Made by a program: the position numbers and the translations under genes | Shown: piece after piece, positions 46,489-57,741 of the stretch | Layout of the letters: every line of letters begins with the position of its first letter | Numbering within the stretch: position 1 is the stretch's first letter | Assembly (NCBI GenBank): GCA_027924585.1 | Contig: BSBM01000646.1 | Coordinates: forward strand, 62,001 to 126,000 | Direction: 5' to 3' | DNA from: Larix kaempferi | Lineage: Eukaryota; Streptophyta; Pinopsida; Pinales; Pinaceae | DNA length: 64,000 bases | The notes under the pieces: model-generated | The model's database searches: none | What the model saw: only the letters and a program-made list of their open reading frames with translations | Told to the model about the DNA's origin: nothing

Positions 46489-48122
46489 TTATGAAAAGTA
46501 GCTTACAGTGTTGACTTTTGGATCCCGTTCTTCTTCTTCTGGCAATTGTGAATCCGGGTTGGGCTGATCGTTTGAAGTTTCAGGAGTTTGGGATTCTGTT
46601 TCCAAGGCTCTAAAGATAGAATAGAGTTCCTCGTTTGTAAGGCCTTCTGTCGGATTTAGAGGTGGTGGATTTTTTGGAGGCTGATAAGGTCTCCTGAATG
46701 GTGGCCTAAAAAAACCTTTGTTTTGATTTTGATTATCATTATTGTTCCTTTTCAAATCTACCATCTCGTTTGACATTTTTTGTAGGAATTTATTCATGTC
46801 AGTCATGTCAAATGGGTCCTTATTTTTAGTAGTTGGTTTGGGGATGTTATCATTTCTTTTCCTGGAAGTGGAAGGTTGTTGATCTGAGGTTTCAGGACTA
46901 TCTTTCAGACAGAACATGTCTTTTTCAACTTGTATTGCTTCAGTAAATGCTTCCAACAAAGTAGTCTTGTGTGTCCTTTTTACCCACATAGCAATAGGGA
47001 CAGGCATACCCTTTTCATAAAAGGAAATCAACAATTCTTCAACAGGGAGAAGGTTAGTGGGAATTCTATTCTTTAGGTATGAAAACCTTTGGTTAAAATC
47101 TTTAACTCTCTCTTTTCCTCTGATTTTCATGGATGATAGTTCGAAGACCAGATCCTGTGGTGTTTTATCATCTCCAAAATTTTGGATGAACAGTTGCTCG
47201 AATTCATCCCAGGAGACTATAGATCTGGATGACAAGGAAAAATACCACGTGGCTGCTTTTCCTTCAAAAGTATAAGGAAAAAGTTTGCAGACCACATCCT
47301 CATGAACTACACTCTGAAGTCTAATTGCCTTCATGAAAGTTTTAATGTGATCTAGTGCAGGCGATTTGTCATCAAGGTTAAATTTTGGAAGCCATTTCTT
47401 AGGATTTTTTTGTAATCTATGTTGGTCTCCGAGTACCCAGACTGCATCTTGGTCTAACTAAGGTATGTTTTGGACTGCTCCAGCCATTGGTGGTCTTTCT
47501 TCTTCTTCTCCTAATGAAGATCTTGAAGAATGTTCACTGTCTAAGGAAGAGGATGGAGATGAAGGTGGAGATGGTGGTGGTCCACCAGTTCTAAAATTTG
47601 GCTGATCTTGTGTTTCCTGAAAACTTGATCAAGGTTGTATTTAGGAGAACTTGGTTGATAAACTAGTTCTTGGTTTTCAGGTTGTTGATCAACTGTTTGC
47701 TGATGTTCAATGCTTTGATTAGTTGAATGTTGGATGGTTGAGTCACTGGTCTATGGAACTGTGTCTTGTTGAGGTTCTTGATTAATGGCTTGCAGAAAAT
47801 TATCTAAATTGATAGCTGCTAAACCGCGTCTTTGTTGATCAGTAAGTCTTTGTTCTGCTCTACTGACACTATCGATTGATGTTTTCAATATCTTCTCTAG
47901 CGAGAGGGGTCCTCTAGTAGATGATACAATAAAGATATCCCTTTTGTTTTCCTGTTGTACTGCAGGTGTAACAGGTATAACTGTCTATTGAGCAGGTGTA
48001 ACAGGGAAAACCGCGGGTTGTGACTCTGTTGGTTGTTCAGATGTTGAAGCCCTCAACTGGCTTCCAGTTTGTACTGTTGAAGTATTTTCTGTAGGAGGTT
48101 TCTTAGTGTTTTGCTTAGGCAT
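46489..48122 (-). pseudogene. gag: H gag
   Basis: The ATG at 48122 (MPKQNTKKPP), 30 bases inside the primer site, starts a Gln/Ser-rich N-terminus with stops near 47980 and 47755 and a frame change near 47600. The Retrotrans_gag core is in another frame: PKKWLPKFNLDDKSPA...DHIKTFMKAIRL, LFPYTFEGKAATWYFSLSS, WDEFEQLFIQNFGDDKTPQDL, VKDFNQRFSYLKNRI. It ends in a Pro- and Glu-rich tail at TAA/TGA near 46489. I see no CCHC knuckle. It would form the particle. Confidence 0.85.
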
Positions 48123-48135
48123 GTTATACTATTGG

Positions 48136-48152
48136 CCCTCCTTCTAGCACCA
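48136..48152 (-). other. primer binding site of H (tRNA not identified)
   Basis: Two bases inside the 5' LTR the minus strand reads TGGTGCTAGAAGGAGGG. The TGG start and position fit a primer site. It is not the initiator tRNA-Met type used by D and the copia elements, and I cannot name the tRNA. Confidence 0.6.
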
Positions 48153-49100
48153 TTTTTTGATGCCTTGGATGTGCAGATTGCTGCAAGGTGCTGGAATGGG
48201 TTCCAAGGCACCCAACAGAGGAAGAAAACCCAAGCTGACAGGCTTCGAAAATACCCTACGCAAGGGAAATTCTATCCCCAACAAGTTTGGTATGGTAATC
48301 CCCCATGGATATTCGGCCTCCGCTGGCACTCTAAGAGTTGATGATTTGATCTATAAGATCAGTTTCCCAATTTACGAAAATAGGGTATGAAATTGGTTAT
48401 TGAATCTAACTTACCCTATCTAAGCAAAAGGACCTATATTAAGTCAGATATAGTCCTAAAGGGAAGCTTGATGTTGTGCAAATCAGTCTTGAAGTGTAAT
48501 GAACAAGTATTTAAGCACCTCCAATAGAAATGGTTTGTGAGTTACTTGTTGACTTAAATTATTATCAGTTAATTAAAATTAAGTGACAATCTTCCAAGTG
48601 TTTAAGCCTATTCAAGATCTGATCTGTAATCACTCTGCTAATTGAAAAATTAACATTTGATTATATATATTTGCACTGAATCATTTGCAGAAATATAAAA
48701 TGAAAATGTTTAAATTAAGGAAACTTAATGAAACATTTTCAAACATAAAACAGTCACATAGAGAAATCAATATATAACAAATCTATGCTTTAATAGATGT
48801 CCTGCAAAAGATTAAGTACATAACATATGACAATTTGAAGCATTAATTCAGCAATTCTCAAAGAAATTTGAGGAATAATAGAAGATAGACCAAAAGATAA
48901 CTTTACTGTATAAGAGGTCTTGTACAAAATTTACAATGGCTCTGATAGACAAAGTATCTCCAGTCTTGTCTTCTGCTGATTTCCAACTCCAAAATTACCA
49001 ACCCCTAACTAAGAGATGTATTCTTCTTCAAATACTAAATTACAACAGAGTCCAAAAAATGGAGATTCCTAGAAAGCAGAGATTACAAAATCGGATCAAA

Positions 49101-52100
49101 CTATTGACCCAAGAAATCTTGCCATTTCTCATATATGTCTAACAATTTATCTATATTTCGAAAATTGGCAGATTCTAAAGCTAACTGAGCATTGCACGCA
49201 CTATTCTCTATGTCATGTTTCGCCAACTTGTGCCAAGTGTGAAGATACATATGGATCTTTCCCTCCACGATGACCGGTTCTCTAACCAAACGATCCACAT
49301 CTTCGATGCTGACTTGTCCAAGATCCCGAATTCTCTAGGCAGACTTCTCACACCTGCTCTCAAGCTCCTCAAGCCTGTATTTTGGCAGAAAAGCTTCTAA
49401 TATAGGGCCCATAAGTGGTAATCCCAGAACATCCATAATGTTTTCAACTGCATACCATTGCTTGGTGCATATATCCTTGGATTTATTGATGGTCTCCCCA
49501 GTTGTTTCATTAAAATCAAGCCAAGTGTTTAGAGAGGCTTTGATCTTCTTAATCTGGAAACTAATGAGGATTAGGATGTCTTCTGGAACATTCTTAATAT
49601 ACCCCTGCCATTCACTGATTTCCTCCTCAGCTTTAGAAGCTTGGAGTCTCTTTTCCTTTTGTTCTTCAAGGGTGGAGGACATCTTTGAAAAACTAATGAA
49701 GTTTTCCCTGATTTCATCCAAAGCAATATATAACTTCTCCAGCAGTTTATGATGGTCCTGATTCACCTTGAGGGCTAGATTCTTAAAATCACAGGATGTA
49801 AAATTGAAAGAACTTGAGGAGGATGCACTTGTAGTTGCATCCTCAACTTGATTTTCCAGAGAAGCTATTTTTTCAGCATCAGTGGAATGCTAAGATTGTA
49901 AAAGACAAAGTTCAGTGAGAAGAGTGGCATTCTTTTGCTCTAGGTCTTGCACCTTGTTTGCCCAAGTTTTCCTGAGGTCGGCTACATCAGTAGAATCTTG
50001 TTCTTTAGTTTTAACCAAATCATCTTTTAGGATTTTGATCTCTTCATCTCTGAGGTCAACTTCCTTATCCAAAACCTGGACTGAATCCCAATTTGCACTG
50101 GCAAAGGCTCCTAAGGCTACTGCTGTTTCAATTGCCTCAATTCTTGGATTATTGGTCCTGGGAGCCCATATTACTTAATCTGGTTCGGGTGCTTCTAAGC
50201 CACCTTGATCTCGACCGCTTTTCCTAGTTCTTTTCATCACCACCTTATCATCCTTGCTATAGAAGTAATTCCTAAGAGGAACTACATCTTCATTTGTATA
50301 CTCAACCATTGATTGTGTGGAAGTAGAAGTGACACTAACTATTGAGATTAGTGAAGGTATTTGAGTGACACCAGGGGTAGGAATAGGTACGGTGACTTGA
50401 GGGGTAACTAAAGGTGTAGTGATGGCTTGGGGAACTGACATAAATTTATATGGGGAGGGAATTGAGACAAAGATTTCAGACAATGGAACCTAAGCATCAA
50501 CATTAGCTTCTGGAAGTGGAAGTTGACTATGAAATTTAGTGGGTGAAGATGGTGGGGAAATCTTAGAAGATTCATTAGTAGTGGTTGTTGATGGATTAAC
50601 TATGGGTGATTGCAGAGGGAAAACCAAAGGCTGGAACTCTACAGTAATAGATGGTGGAATGGAAAAAGGGACTGAGTGTTCGGGAAATGGAATAGTGGTG
50701 TCATTAAGGGTGTTAAGCAAGTGTGATAATGAAAATGGAAGTGTTCCTCCTAAAGGTACAGTAGAGGTTTGTTGGACAGATGGAAGCAAAAATGCTGATG
50801 ATGCAATGCCAAGAGCAACATTAAATTCCAACACCGATTTCTCAGGGAAGGACTAATCCATATCAATACTATCCATCAGTTCAATGACAGTCTTAGGATC
50901 TTTAGTGAATTCTTCTATTACTGATACCGGAGAAGGTGAGACCACTTCTTCATCACAGTCAATTATGTCAACTGTAGAAACCTGTGATGAAGAAGGAAAT
51001 ATTTTCTATCTCTTAGCCGGGTTAGACTTGGTTACGACCAAGTCATCATTTTCTTGAGTTTCTGCAGTAGAGACTTGAACGTTCAATGCAATTGGTGGTT
51101 GAATATTGACTGTAAGATTTGGAGCTTCCAGCAGTTGAGTATTTAATATTGCTGTCAATTGTGTCATCTGCTACTTGGATTCACGAGTTGATTACATCAT
51201 TACTTTAGCTTCTTCACCAGCTTTCTCTTGAGACGGTTCCCGTAGAAGAGCTTTACCTTTGTTTCCATTAGGATATGTGATCATAGGAGGAACAATTTCC
51301 TTCTGAGCATCTTTCTCTTATCTGTCCCTTCTTGCTTGTTCAATGAGATTTAGTTGCATGACCCTGTAACTCATAAATCGAGCCTTAAGTTCTTTCTGGT
51401 ACTATAAATGTCATGCTGTTCTTGTGAGTCTTTTTCTCTAGCTAGAACCTGGGAGAATGTGTCCACCCCTTGGTATATGAAATCAGCTGGAACTACCTCA
51501 TGTGCATAATCCATTTTCATATGTAATTGCTTGGGGTGTGCATCCAAGAATTTCTTGGGATCATGTGTCCTTTTGGGGGCAGCACCTAATCTCAAGGCAG
51601 CTATCTGGTCATCAAGAACTGCTGCCCAAGTTGAATTTGGGATAATAGGTTGACCAAGGTTCAGAGAAAACTTATTCCAACCTCTCTTCTTGGGGCTTGT
51701 GAGTTTCTTATACATGCCGTCAGTGACAGTTTGAAAAGAAACCTCCTGTATCACCATCTTGTCCGGGACTATCCTGAGAAGCAGGTGCACTGTGTCACTT
51801 CCCCAAATTCCGATGTATGAAAAATACTCACCTACATACCAATCACCCATGGTGTTGATGAAATCCTTAGAATCTTCCGAGAATGCAGGTGGTTGCTGCT
51901 TGAATATCTTGAAATAGATGGTACCCATGAAGTGGTCACAAATTTCATACAAAAAAGGTGCAAAATTCTCTTCCCATAGTGCCGAATGATAAATGTGTAC
52001 AGGCGGGTCTGAAGGGGTCCAGTTCCAACCCAAGTTAGGGTACTGGAACTCTGAGCAAAAAACATCAAGGATATATGCAGAGAGAAAGAAAGGTGTTTTC

Positions 52101-52801
52101 TTATGAGCTGATGCGTTTTGATATTCTTGAATGGAATTCTTCAGTTTTGCCGACAGGATGGAGGCCGATGGGAAAGACTCACCTGTGATTAGCACATGAT
52201 GTGCTACGGGTGCCCATTCTGCTTTGAAAAGAGAACAATTTGGTAGACCAAAAATCCTGCAGAGCATGGCTTCCAGTAGAGAGTAGGGTTCCTTGAACCA
52301 GATGATGGGATAAAGGTTATCAGCCTTAGGCACAAAGGCGTTAGGCTTAAGCATCCATGACTTAATCATCTCGTTAAAGTTGTACCGGGTTTTGGACAAT
52401 TGTATAAACTTGGGGGAGAGGGTTTGTACATGAGGTTTCAGAGAAAAAGCTCGAACAAAGACCTCCGGGCGAAAATGTGTTATTTGACATCCCGTGCTAT
52501 TGTTAAAACAACTGTCCTTAACACTGTCATTCTCAATTATCCATTTGACTGCATCCGTGTAAGGTAGGATAGCAGGACGCGCAACAATGGCATGAATTTG
52601 GGAAGCCCTAATTCTCTCGTACACTGGTCTATCATTCTCAATATGGGAAAGGTCGTTATTATAAAAAATGGCGTATATTTTCGACCAATCCATCTGGTAT
52701 GTCTTAGTGACTCGCTCACTGGTGTCGAAGAGAAAACCAAAATTTGGGTCTTTAGTCAAGGGATCTTTGTGTGGCATTTTAGAACATGTACTTCTCGACA
52801 T
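49101..52801 (-). pseudogene. LTR-encoded long ORF of H, 5' LTR copy
   Basis: The ATG at 52801 starts MSRSTCSKMPHKDPL and 476 codons run to a one-base deletion near 51405, where the copy at 35015-39761 stays in frame. The downstream minus-strand frame continues to 49101 through the same Pro/Ser-rich, basic, coiled-coil and helical C-terminal regions (TFPLP... ; KRTRKSGRD; DKEVDLRDEEIKILKDD; VDRLVREPVIVEGK). This copy has five residues (near 51775) that the other lacks, and Arg where the other has TGA. Private stops differ between copies, while the TAA at 51316-51318 is shared. The ORF was therefore probably open, or nearly so, in the copied parent. Function unknown. Confidence 0.75.
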
Positions 52802-53129
52802 GGTGAAAGAACTTGCAATTTGTGATCAATAAGGAAATCAAAATCAAAATCAATCCAAAATAGAAAAATTACAGACTGGTAGTTTAAGGATGACAGTAAG
52901 CTTACCTGAACTAACCAACAAACTGAAAACGACACCTGACACGCAATCCGCAGTAAAAAAAAAAATAGTGCGACAGAGTAATTCTTCAACAGTAAAATGG
53001 TAAAATAAAATAACAAAACCCTATTTATTGGATTTACCAAATTAAAAGACGACTGTGCGATCAAAATAAACGGACAACCGAGATCAACCAAAGCGAGATT
53101 GGGTTGAAGTTTTATTTACAAAGTTTATT

Positions 53130-53525
53130 TAGGGATGCTGAAAGCCACAACCCGACAATTTCGGGTTGCAGGTTTCGGGATTACACAACTGGAAAATGCG
53201 GAAAAGAATTCCCAAAAGCCGAAAGCCGCAGTTGCGGGTTTCAGATTTCGGGAATGACACAATCGTAAATAAAAAATGTCTTCCTGAAAGCCGCAACCCG
53301 ATAATTGTGGGTTGCGGGTTTCAGGAACGCAACAAAATAAATCCAAAAAGAAAACTCCTGAAAGCCGAAAGCCGCAATTGCGGTTTTCGGGATGATGATT
53401 TCCCGAAAATTATTACAAAATGAATCCGCAACCCGCAACCGTCGGGTTGCGGGTTTCGGGTTGGCCAAATTCCAAAACTGAAAAACAAAAATCCCGCAAC
53501 CCGCAATTGTCGGGTTGCGGGTTTC
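53130..53525. repeat. GC-rich hairpin cluster, 5' LTR copy
   Basis: About five inverted-repeat units. The best is 53493-53503 (CCCGCAACCCG) pairing with 53511-53521 (CGGGTTGCGGG): 11 bp, 7-base loop. Another is 53432-53440 with 53445-53453: 9 bp, 4-base loop. It lies 240-640 bases from the LTR start and ahead of the LTR ORF. Confidence 0.85.
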
Positions 53526-53767
53526 AGGTTTATTCAAGCAATAGACAAATACTCAAAATTTGAGGATTTTAGAAAACAAGACAGTTAGAGATCATGAAAA
53601 TCAGAGGAAATCCGCAGGACAAAAGCATGGGTAAGGGATCTAAGCACATCAAAACCAAAGACTCATAGTTACACAGAAAACTCACCTAGATACCTTTTTT
53701 TATTATTAGAGGATGGGGCTCCCGTGCTTCAGCTAAGCATGGGATCTATTGTCGCCACAACAAGATC

Positions 53768-55230
53768 CAAGATGGAAAAAAGCCATGGATGAAGAATACA
53801 GGTCTCTTCAAAAGAACAATACATGGGAGCTAGTTTCTCTCCCACCTGGAAGAAAATTGGTCCAATGTAAATGGGTCTACCACACCAAGGTTGCTGCTGA
53901 TGGCTCTATCAACAAATACAAAGCTAGGCTAGTGGCAAAAGGTTTCTCCCAAGTCCAAGGAGTGGACTACACTGAGACTTTTGCACCGGTTGCAAAGATG
54001 GATTCCATCCGCCTAGTTTTGGCTATTTCCGCATCCAAGCATTGGGAAGTGCACCATATGGATGTGAAGAGTGCTTTTCTACATGGATATCTAAATGAAG
54101 AAGTATATATGAGGCATCCAAAAGGATACATATCAGATCCATCATTAGTTTGCAGATTGAATAAATCTTTATATGGATTGAAACAGGACCCAAGAGCTTG
54201 GTATGCAAAGATGGACTTCTTCCTTCTTTCTTAGAATTTCAAAAGATGCAAATATGATCCAAATGTGTACCTACAACAAGTTAAAGGTAATTTTCTGATT
54301 ACAGTTCTTTATGTTGATGATCTTCTCATTACTGGTAGCACTCTTACTACAATAAACAAGCTAAAAACTGCCTTAAATCTAGCTTTTGACATGAGCGATT
54401 TGGGCTTGTTGAAGCACTTTTTGGGCTTGGAGATAGCTCAAAATTTTGATGGGATCACATTATCTCAGAAAAAGTATGCTTTAAACCTGCTATTAAAGTT
54501 TAATATGGTAGAATGTAAGGCTGCTCCATTTCCATTCCTCTCAGGAATCAGTCTTGAGGAGGGAAATTCCACACCGCTTGCAGATTGCACTATGTATCGA
54601 CAGTTGATTGGTTCACTACTCTACTTGACACACTCAAGGCCTGATATTTCTTATGTCGTGAGCGCTGTATCAAGGTATATGCAGCATCCCCATGACCTTC
54701 ATTGGCAGGCAGCAAAGAGGATCTTGCAATATGTGCAAGGTACAAGACACTTTGGCATACATTATGCTGCAGATTCTGAGCTAGATTTCATTGGTTTTAC
54801 TGATTCAGATTGGGTAGGTGATAGCATTGATCGGAAGTCCACTTATGGATATGTTATCATGATTGGCCATGGCCTTATTTTCTGGTCAAGAAAAAAGCAG
54901 GTAGCCATTTCACTTTCTTCAATAGAGGCAGAGTATCGAGGGGCAGTCAATGCCTGCATTCAGGTAGTTTGGTTGCAGGGTATTCTTTTTGAGTTTGATT
55001 TTGGTAGCACTACTTCAACTGTCATATTTTGTGACAATCAAAGTGCTATTAAGATCTCCACAGATCCAGTTCAGCGACAGAGGACCAAGCACATTGAGAT
55101 TCATATGCACTACATTCGAGAGTTGGTGCATGATCGTACCATCATTCTGCAATATTGCCCTACTAATGAGCAAATTGCATACATCTTCACCAAGAGCTCC
55201 ACTGAGAAGAAGTTCTCTTACCTCCATTAA
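53768..55230 (+). pseudogene. pol: copia G reverse transcriptase and RNase H
   Basis: Continues G's pol after H. RT: DPRWKKAMDEEYRSLQKNNTW, GRKLVQCKWVYHTKVAADG, YKARLVAKGFSQVQGVDY, VHHMDVKSAFLHGYL, SLYGLKQDPRAW and the intact VLYVDDLLITGS. TAG at 54232-54234 replaces a Gln before NFKRCKYDPNVY; the frame is otherwise open to 55230. RNase H: FTDSDWVGDSIDRKSTYGYV, SSIEAEYRGAVNACIQVVWL, FCDNQSAIKISTDP, RTKHIEIHMHYIREL and IFTKSSTEKKF. It is the best preserved pol part in the window and ends 199 bases before the polypurine tract. Confidence 0.92.
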
Positions 55231-55428
55231 CTATTGGGGGTGAGTTCCATCATGGTGGAGACAGATTAGATCCATTTTATGTTTATCTTGAGGGGGGGAT
55301 TTCTTCCCACTGGGTTTTCCCTCTTTCCTCACTTAGCTTATTTTCAATATTTTTTGATTATTGTATTGGGGTGACCTTTGGTATCAGTAACCAGGGCACT
55401 ACATTTTATTTTTTACATCATAGTATAG

Positions 55429-55819
55429 CTTGAGGGGGGCTGTTAGCATATCTCATCATTCAGTATGTACTTTGCATGCATGCATGCATCTGCATGTTGC
55501 CCAGTCACCATTTTGATGCCTCTAGCACCTAGTCCCTAGTTTGCCAGCACCCGGGAACCACTTTCCCTTTGTTTCTGCCCTCTTAGCCAGGGATGCGCCC
55601 ACTTCTCACCTTCCACTGCAAAAGGGCTCCTTTTTTCGCTTACCACTCTAGTTCACTTCAGTTAGCTAGTTGTCTTTCCTTGATTTGAGGATAGACTGAC
55701 TTCTAACTGTTGTTACCACTCCGATGGACCTCCAGTGATACTTGACTACCTGTTCTGAGTTTAGTTAAATCCTCATGCGTCCTCCACTGAGCCTCCTTCA
55801 CTACATTAGTGGCATTTAT
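55429..55819 (+). repeat. polypurine tract and truncated 3' LTR of copia G
   Basis: TTGAGGGGGGC (about 55430-55440) precedes TGTTAGCATATC at 55441. The LTR matches 30424 onward for 379 bases, then element F starts at 55820. The rest of this LTR is not found on the other side of F. Confidence 0.9.
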
Positions 55820-56457
55820 TGTTGATGTATTTGTAACTTTGGAAGATATTCACTTGTATATTGTATATGTACTTTATTGTATCCCCAACGGAGATGTATT
55901 ATTCCTCTGATTGGAAGTGTCGTCAGTTGTACTTGCAAGTGTCGCAAGTTATATTGTAAGTCTTGTAACTTATACTTGATGGGTTATTAGACCACCTTGA
56001 TGGGGTCGGCCCTGTATGAGTCATGTGGGTTCAAGGGTTATTAGACCACCCTATTGGGGGTCGGCCCAGTCAGCATTATGTTATGTGGTTAAGTTGGGGC
56101 CGACCTAGTTGAGTAAAGGCCAAGTCAAGTTAGTGTATAAATAGAGAGTGTGTCTCTCTCATTTTACACATTGTCTCATTGTCTCACTTCGCATTAGTGA
56201 GAAAAGAGAAGGGTGCGCACAAGTGGAGGAGGAGCATGCTACTATAGATATCTATCTCTTGGGTTTGATCATGGTGATTATTGTATTGCTGCTTATTCTA
56301 TCTCTGAGGAAGTTGTGGGGTTTTTCACCTTCTTGGTTTTCCCCGGTAAAATGTTTTGTGTCTCTTGTCTCTTGTGTTTTATGCTTGATATGCTGTACAT
56401 GTTGTTGCTTCAGTTAAGATCCTAGATCAAATTAAATTAAATGATGAAAAAGTAACA
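55820..56457 (+). repeat. 5' LTR of copia F
   Basis: 638 bases, TGTTGATG to GTAACA. TATA-like GTATAAATAG near 56133. Immediately followed by the unmutated primer binding site TGGTATCAGAGC (56458-56469). Collinear with LTR A. Confidence 0.93.
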
Positions 56458-56469
56458 TGGTATCAGAGC

Positions 56470-57741
56470 TAGCCTGAAGGAAGGCATGGTATGGTATTTA
56501 TGAGACTTGTTGCACTTGCGACAAATTGGAAGCTAGGGCTTGATATAGCAAAAACCAGTCATCGTAGAACTTTCGCTATAAATCCATTTTGGCGAAGTTT
56601 CAGGATCTGAAAAATTTACAAGTCGTAGATAACATCCCTATGTACCTTGTGTCCAAATCACATAATTCGATTTGTTGTAATTTGTGTTTTATGATCAGTA
56701 CAATCTAGGGTTTTTGCCTTTTCCAGATCTTAGTCATAAACATGTGACCTAGGAAAAAAGGTCACAACTTGGGCTAGGAAGCTCCAAATGAAATTTAGTA
56801 AAAAGTGATAGTAAGAGAACGGACTGTAGTTTCTCAGGTAAGTTGTTCAGAGGCCGAAGTTGAACCAGTGACACGTGGCACGCCGTACAAGTTCTCTCTC
56901 CTGTTTTATCCCATAAACAGGTCACGTTGCGATACTTGGAATAACTCTCTCTCAGAGAATCCAATTGAGGTCAGACCTATGGGGTTGGAAATATGACAGA
57001 TCAGGATACCACAGGCTGAAGTTTCAGACCCTGTGGATTCGTAATTTTTGAGTTACACCAGAAACAATCAGGTGCATATTTCTATCAAAACAGAATTGGA
57101 TTCCGAGCACCTTCATTCTTGACTTATCACTGCTACGGGAATTTAGGGCTTCGGAGAAAGTTGGAATTTTTGGAATTGGAAACCCCTGCTGGATGCTCCT
57201 CAGAAAAATTGAAATTTAGAGACCAAGATCAAATTTTTTTGGTTGGGCAGAAGGCCGAGCTTGATCAAACCCTAGTTCAGGATCTTGATCGGAAAGGTGA
57301 AAAATTAGGGCTTCTGCAAAATTGAGAATTTTTGAAATTTGTGACCACGGCTGGAAGCTCCTCAGAAAAATCGAAGTTTAGAGCTTTGGATCAAACCTTT
57401 TGGTTGGGTGAAGCTCCGGGAAACTCAAACCCTAATTCTGGGTCCTCCCTAGTGAATTCGAAAATCTAAAAGGCAATTTTGAAGGGTGAAACTTTGCAGT
57501 TTTCAAATTCTGAGTATACCAGCTTAACCAGCTCAGCAAGGCACATATTTCTATCCTTTTAGAAGTTTGAAATTCAAAGTTTGAATTTTTAGGGTTTCTC
57601 TAACAAACCCTAATCCAACTCCAGATCCAGTTTCTGCAAATCAAAGTGGATTGGGTTAATCCTAGAAGAATATGATTTGGACACCTGCATAAGTGAAGAT
57701 GTTCCAGTTCCAGAGAGAGATGAGGCTAAGGCCTTACATAA
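56470..57741 (+). pseudogene. gag: copia F leader and gag N-terminal remnant
   Basis: The leader holds two copies of a block of about 170 bases (57160-57300 and 57310-57480; each with CTCCTCAGAAAAAT and TTTTGGTTGGG), as in A. The gag start is deleted: after TTTCTGCAAATCAAAG the text jumps into GLILEEYDLDTCISEDVPVPERDEAKALHKN (57650-57743), which matches A's gag residues 25-55 closely. The remnant then runs in the same frame into the foreign exon at 57742. Confidence 0.8.

Larger units (their letters stand above)
34073..53762 (-). mobile_element. Ty3/gypsy Tat-like retrotransposon H with 5.6-kb protein-coding LTRs
   Basis: 19,690 bases between perfect AGATC duplications (34068-34072, 53763-53767) in G's pol. 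All coding is on the minus strand: 5' LTR (53762 to 48155), primer site, gag, protease, extra RNase H, RT, RNase H, integrase, noncoding tail, 3' LTR (40729 to 34073). The integrase motif YYPQGNGLAxSxNKNL and the extra RNase H point to the Tat lineage. I saw no polypurine tract at the inner edge of the 3' LTR. Stops in every gene make it inactive. Confidence 0.92.
48155..53762 (-). repeat. 5' LTR of H
   Basis: 5,608 bases without secondary insertions. In the minus direction it starts TGTTGTGGCG and ends GGCATCAAAA. It is unusually long because it holds the ORF of about 1,230 codons and a hairpin cluster ahead of it. Confidence 0.93.
30424..55819 (+). mobile_element. Ty1/copia retrotransposon G, interrupted by H and F
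   Basis: Plus-strand order is 5' LTR 30424-31123, primer binding site, gag, protease, integrase, element H, RT, RNase H, polypurine tract and 3' LTR from 55441. The left flank is CTATG (30419-30423); the right flank is lost because F inserted in the 3' LTR and a deletion followed. Pol text on both sides of H joins at the duplicated AGATC. Confidence 0.92.

Noticed and set aside
56458-56469. tRNA-Met gene-like sequence
   Set aside because: Only the 12 bases complementary to the tRNA 3' end are present; it is a primer binding site, not a tRNA gene.
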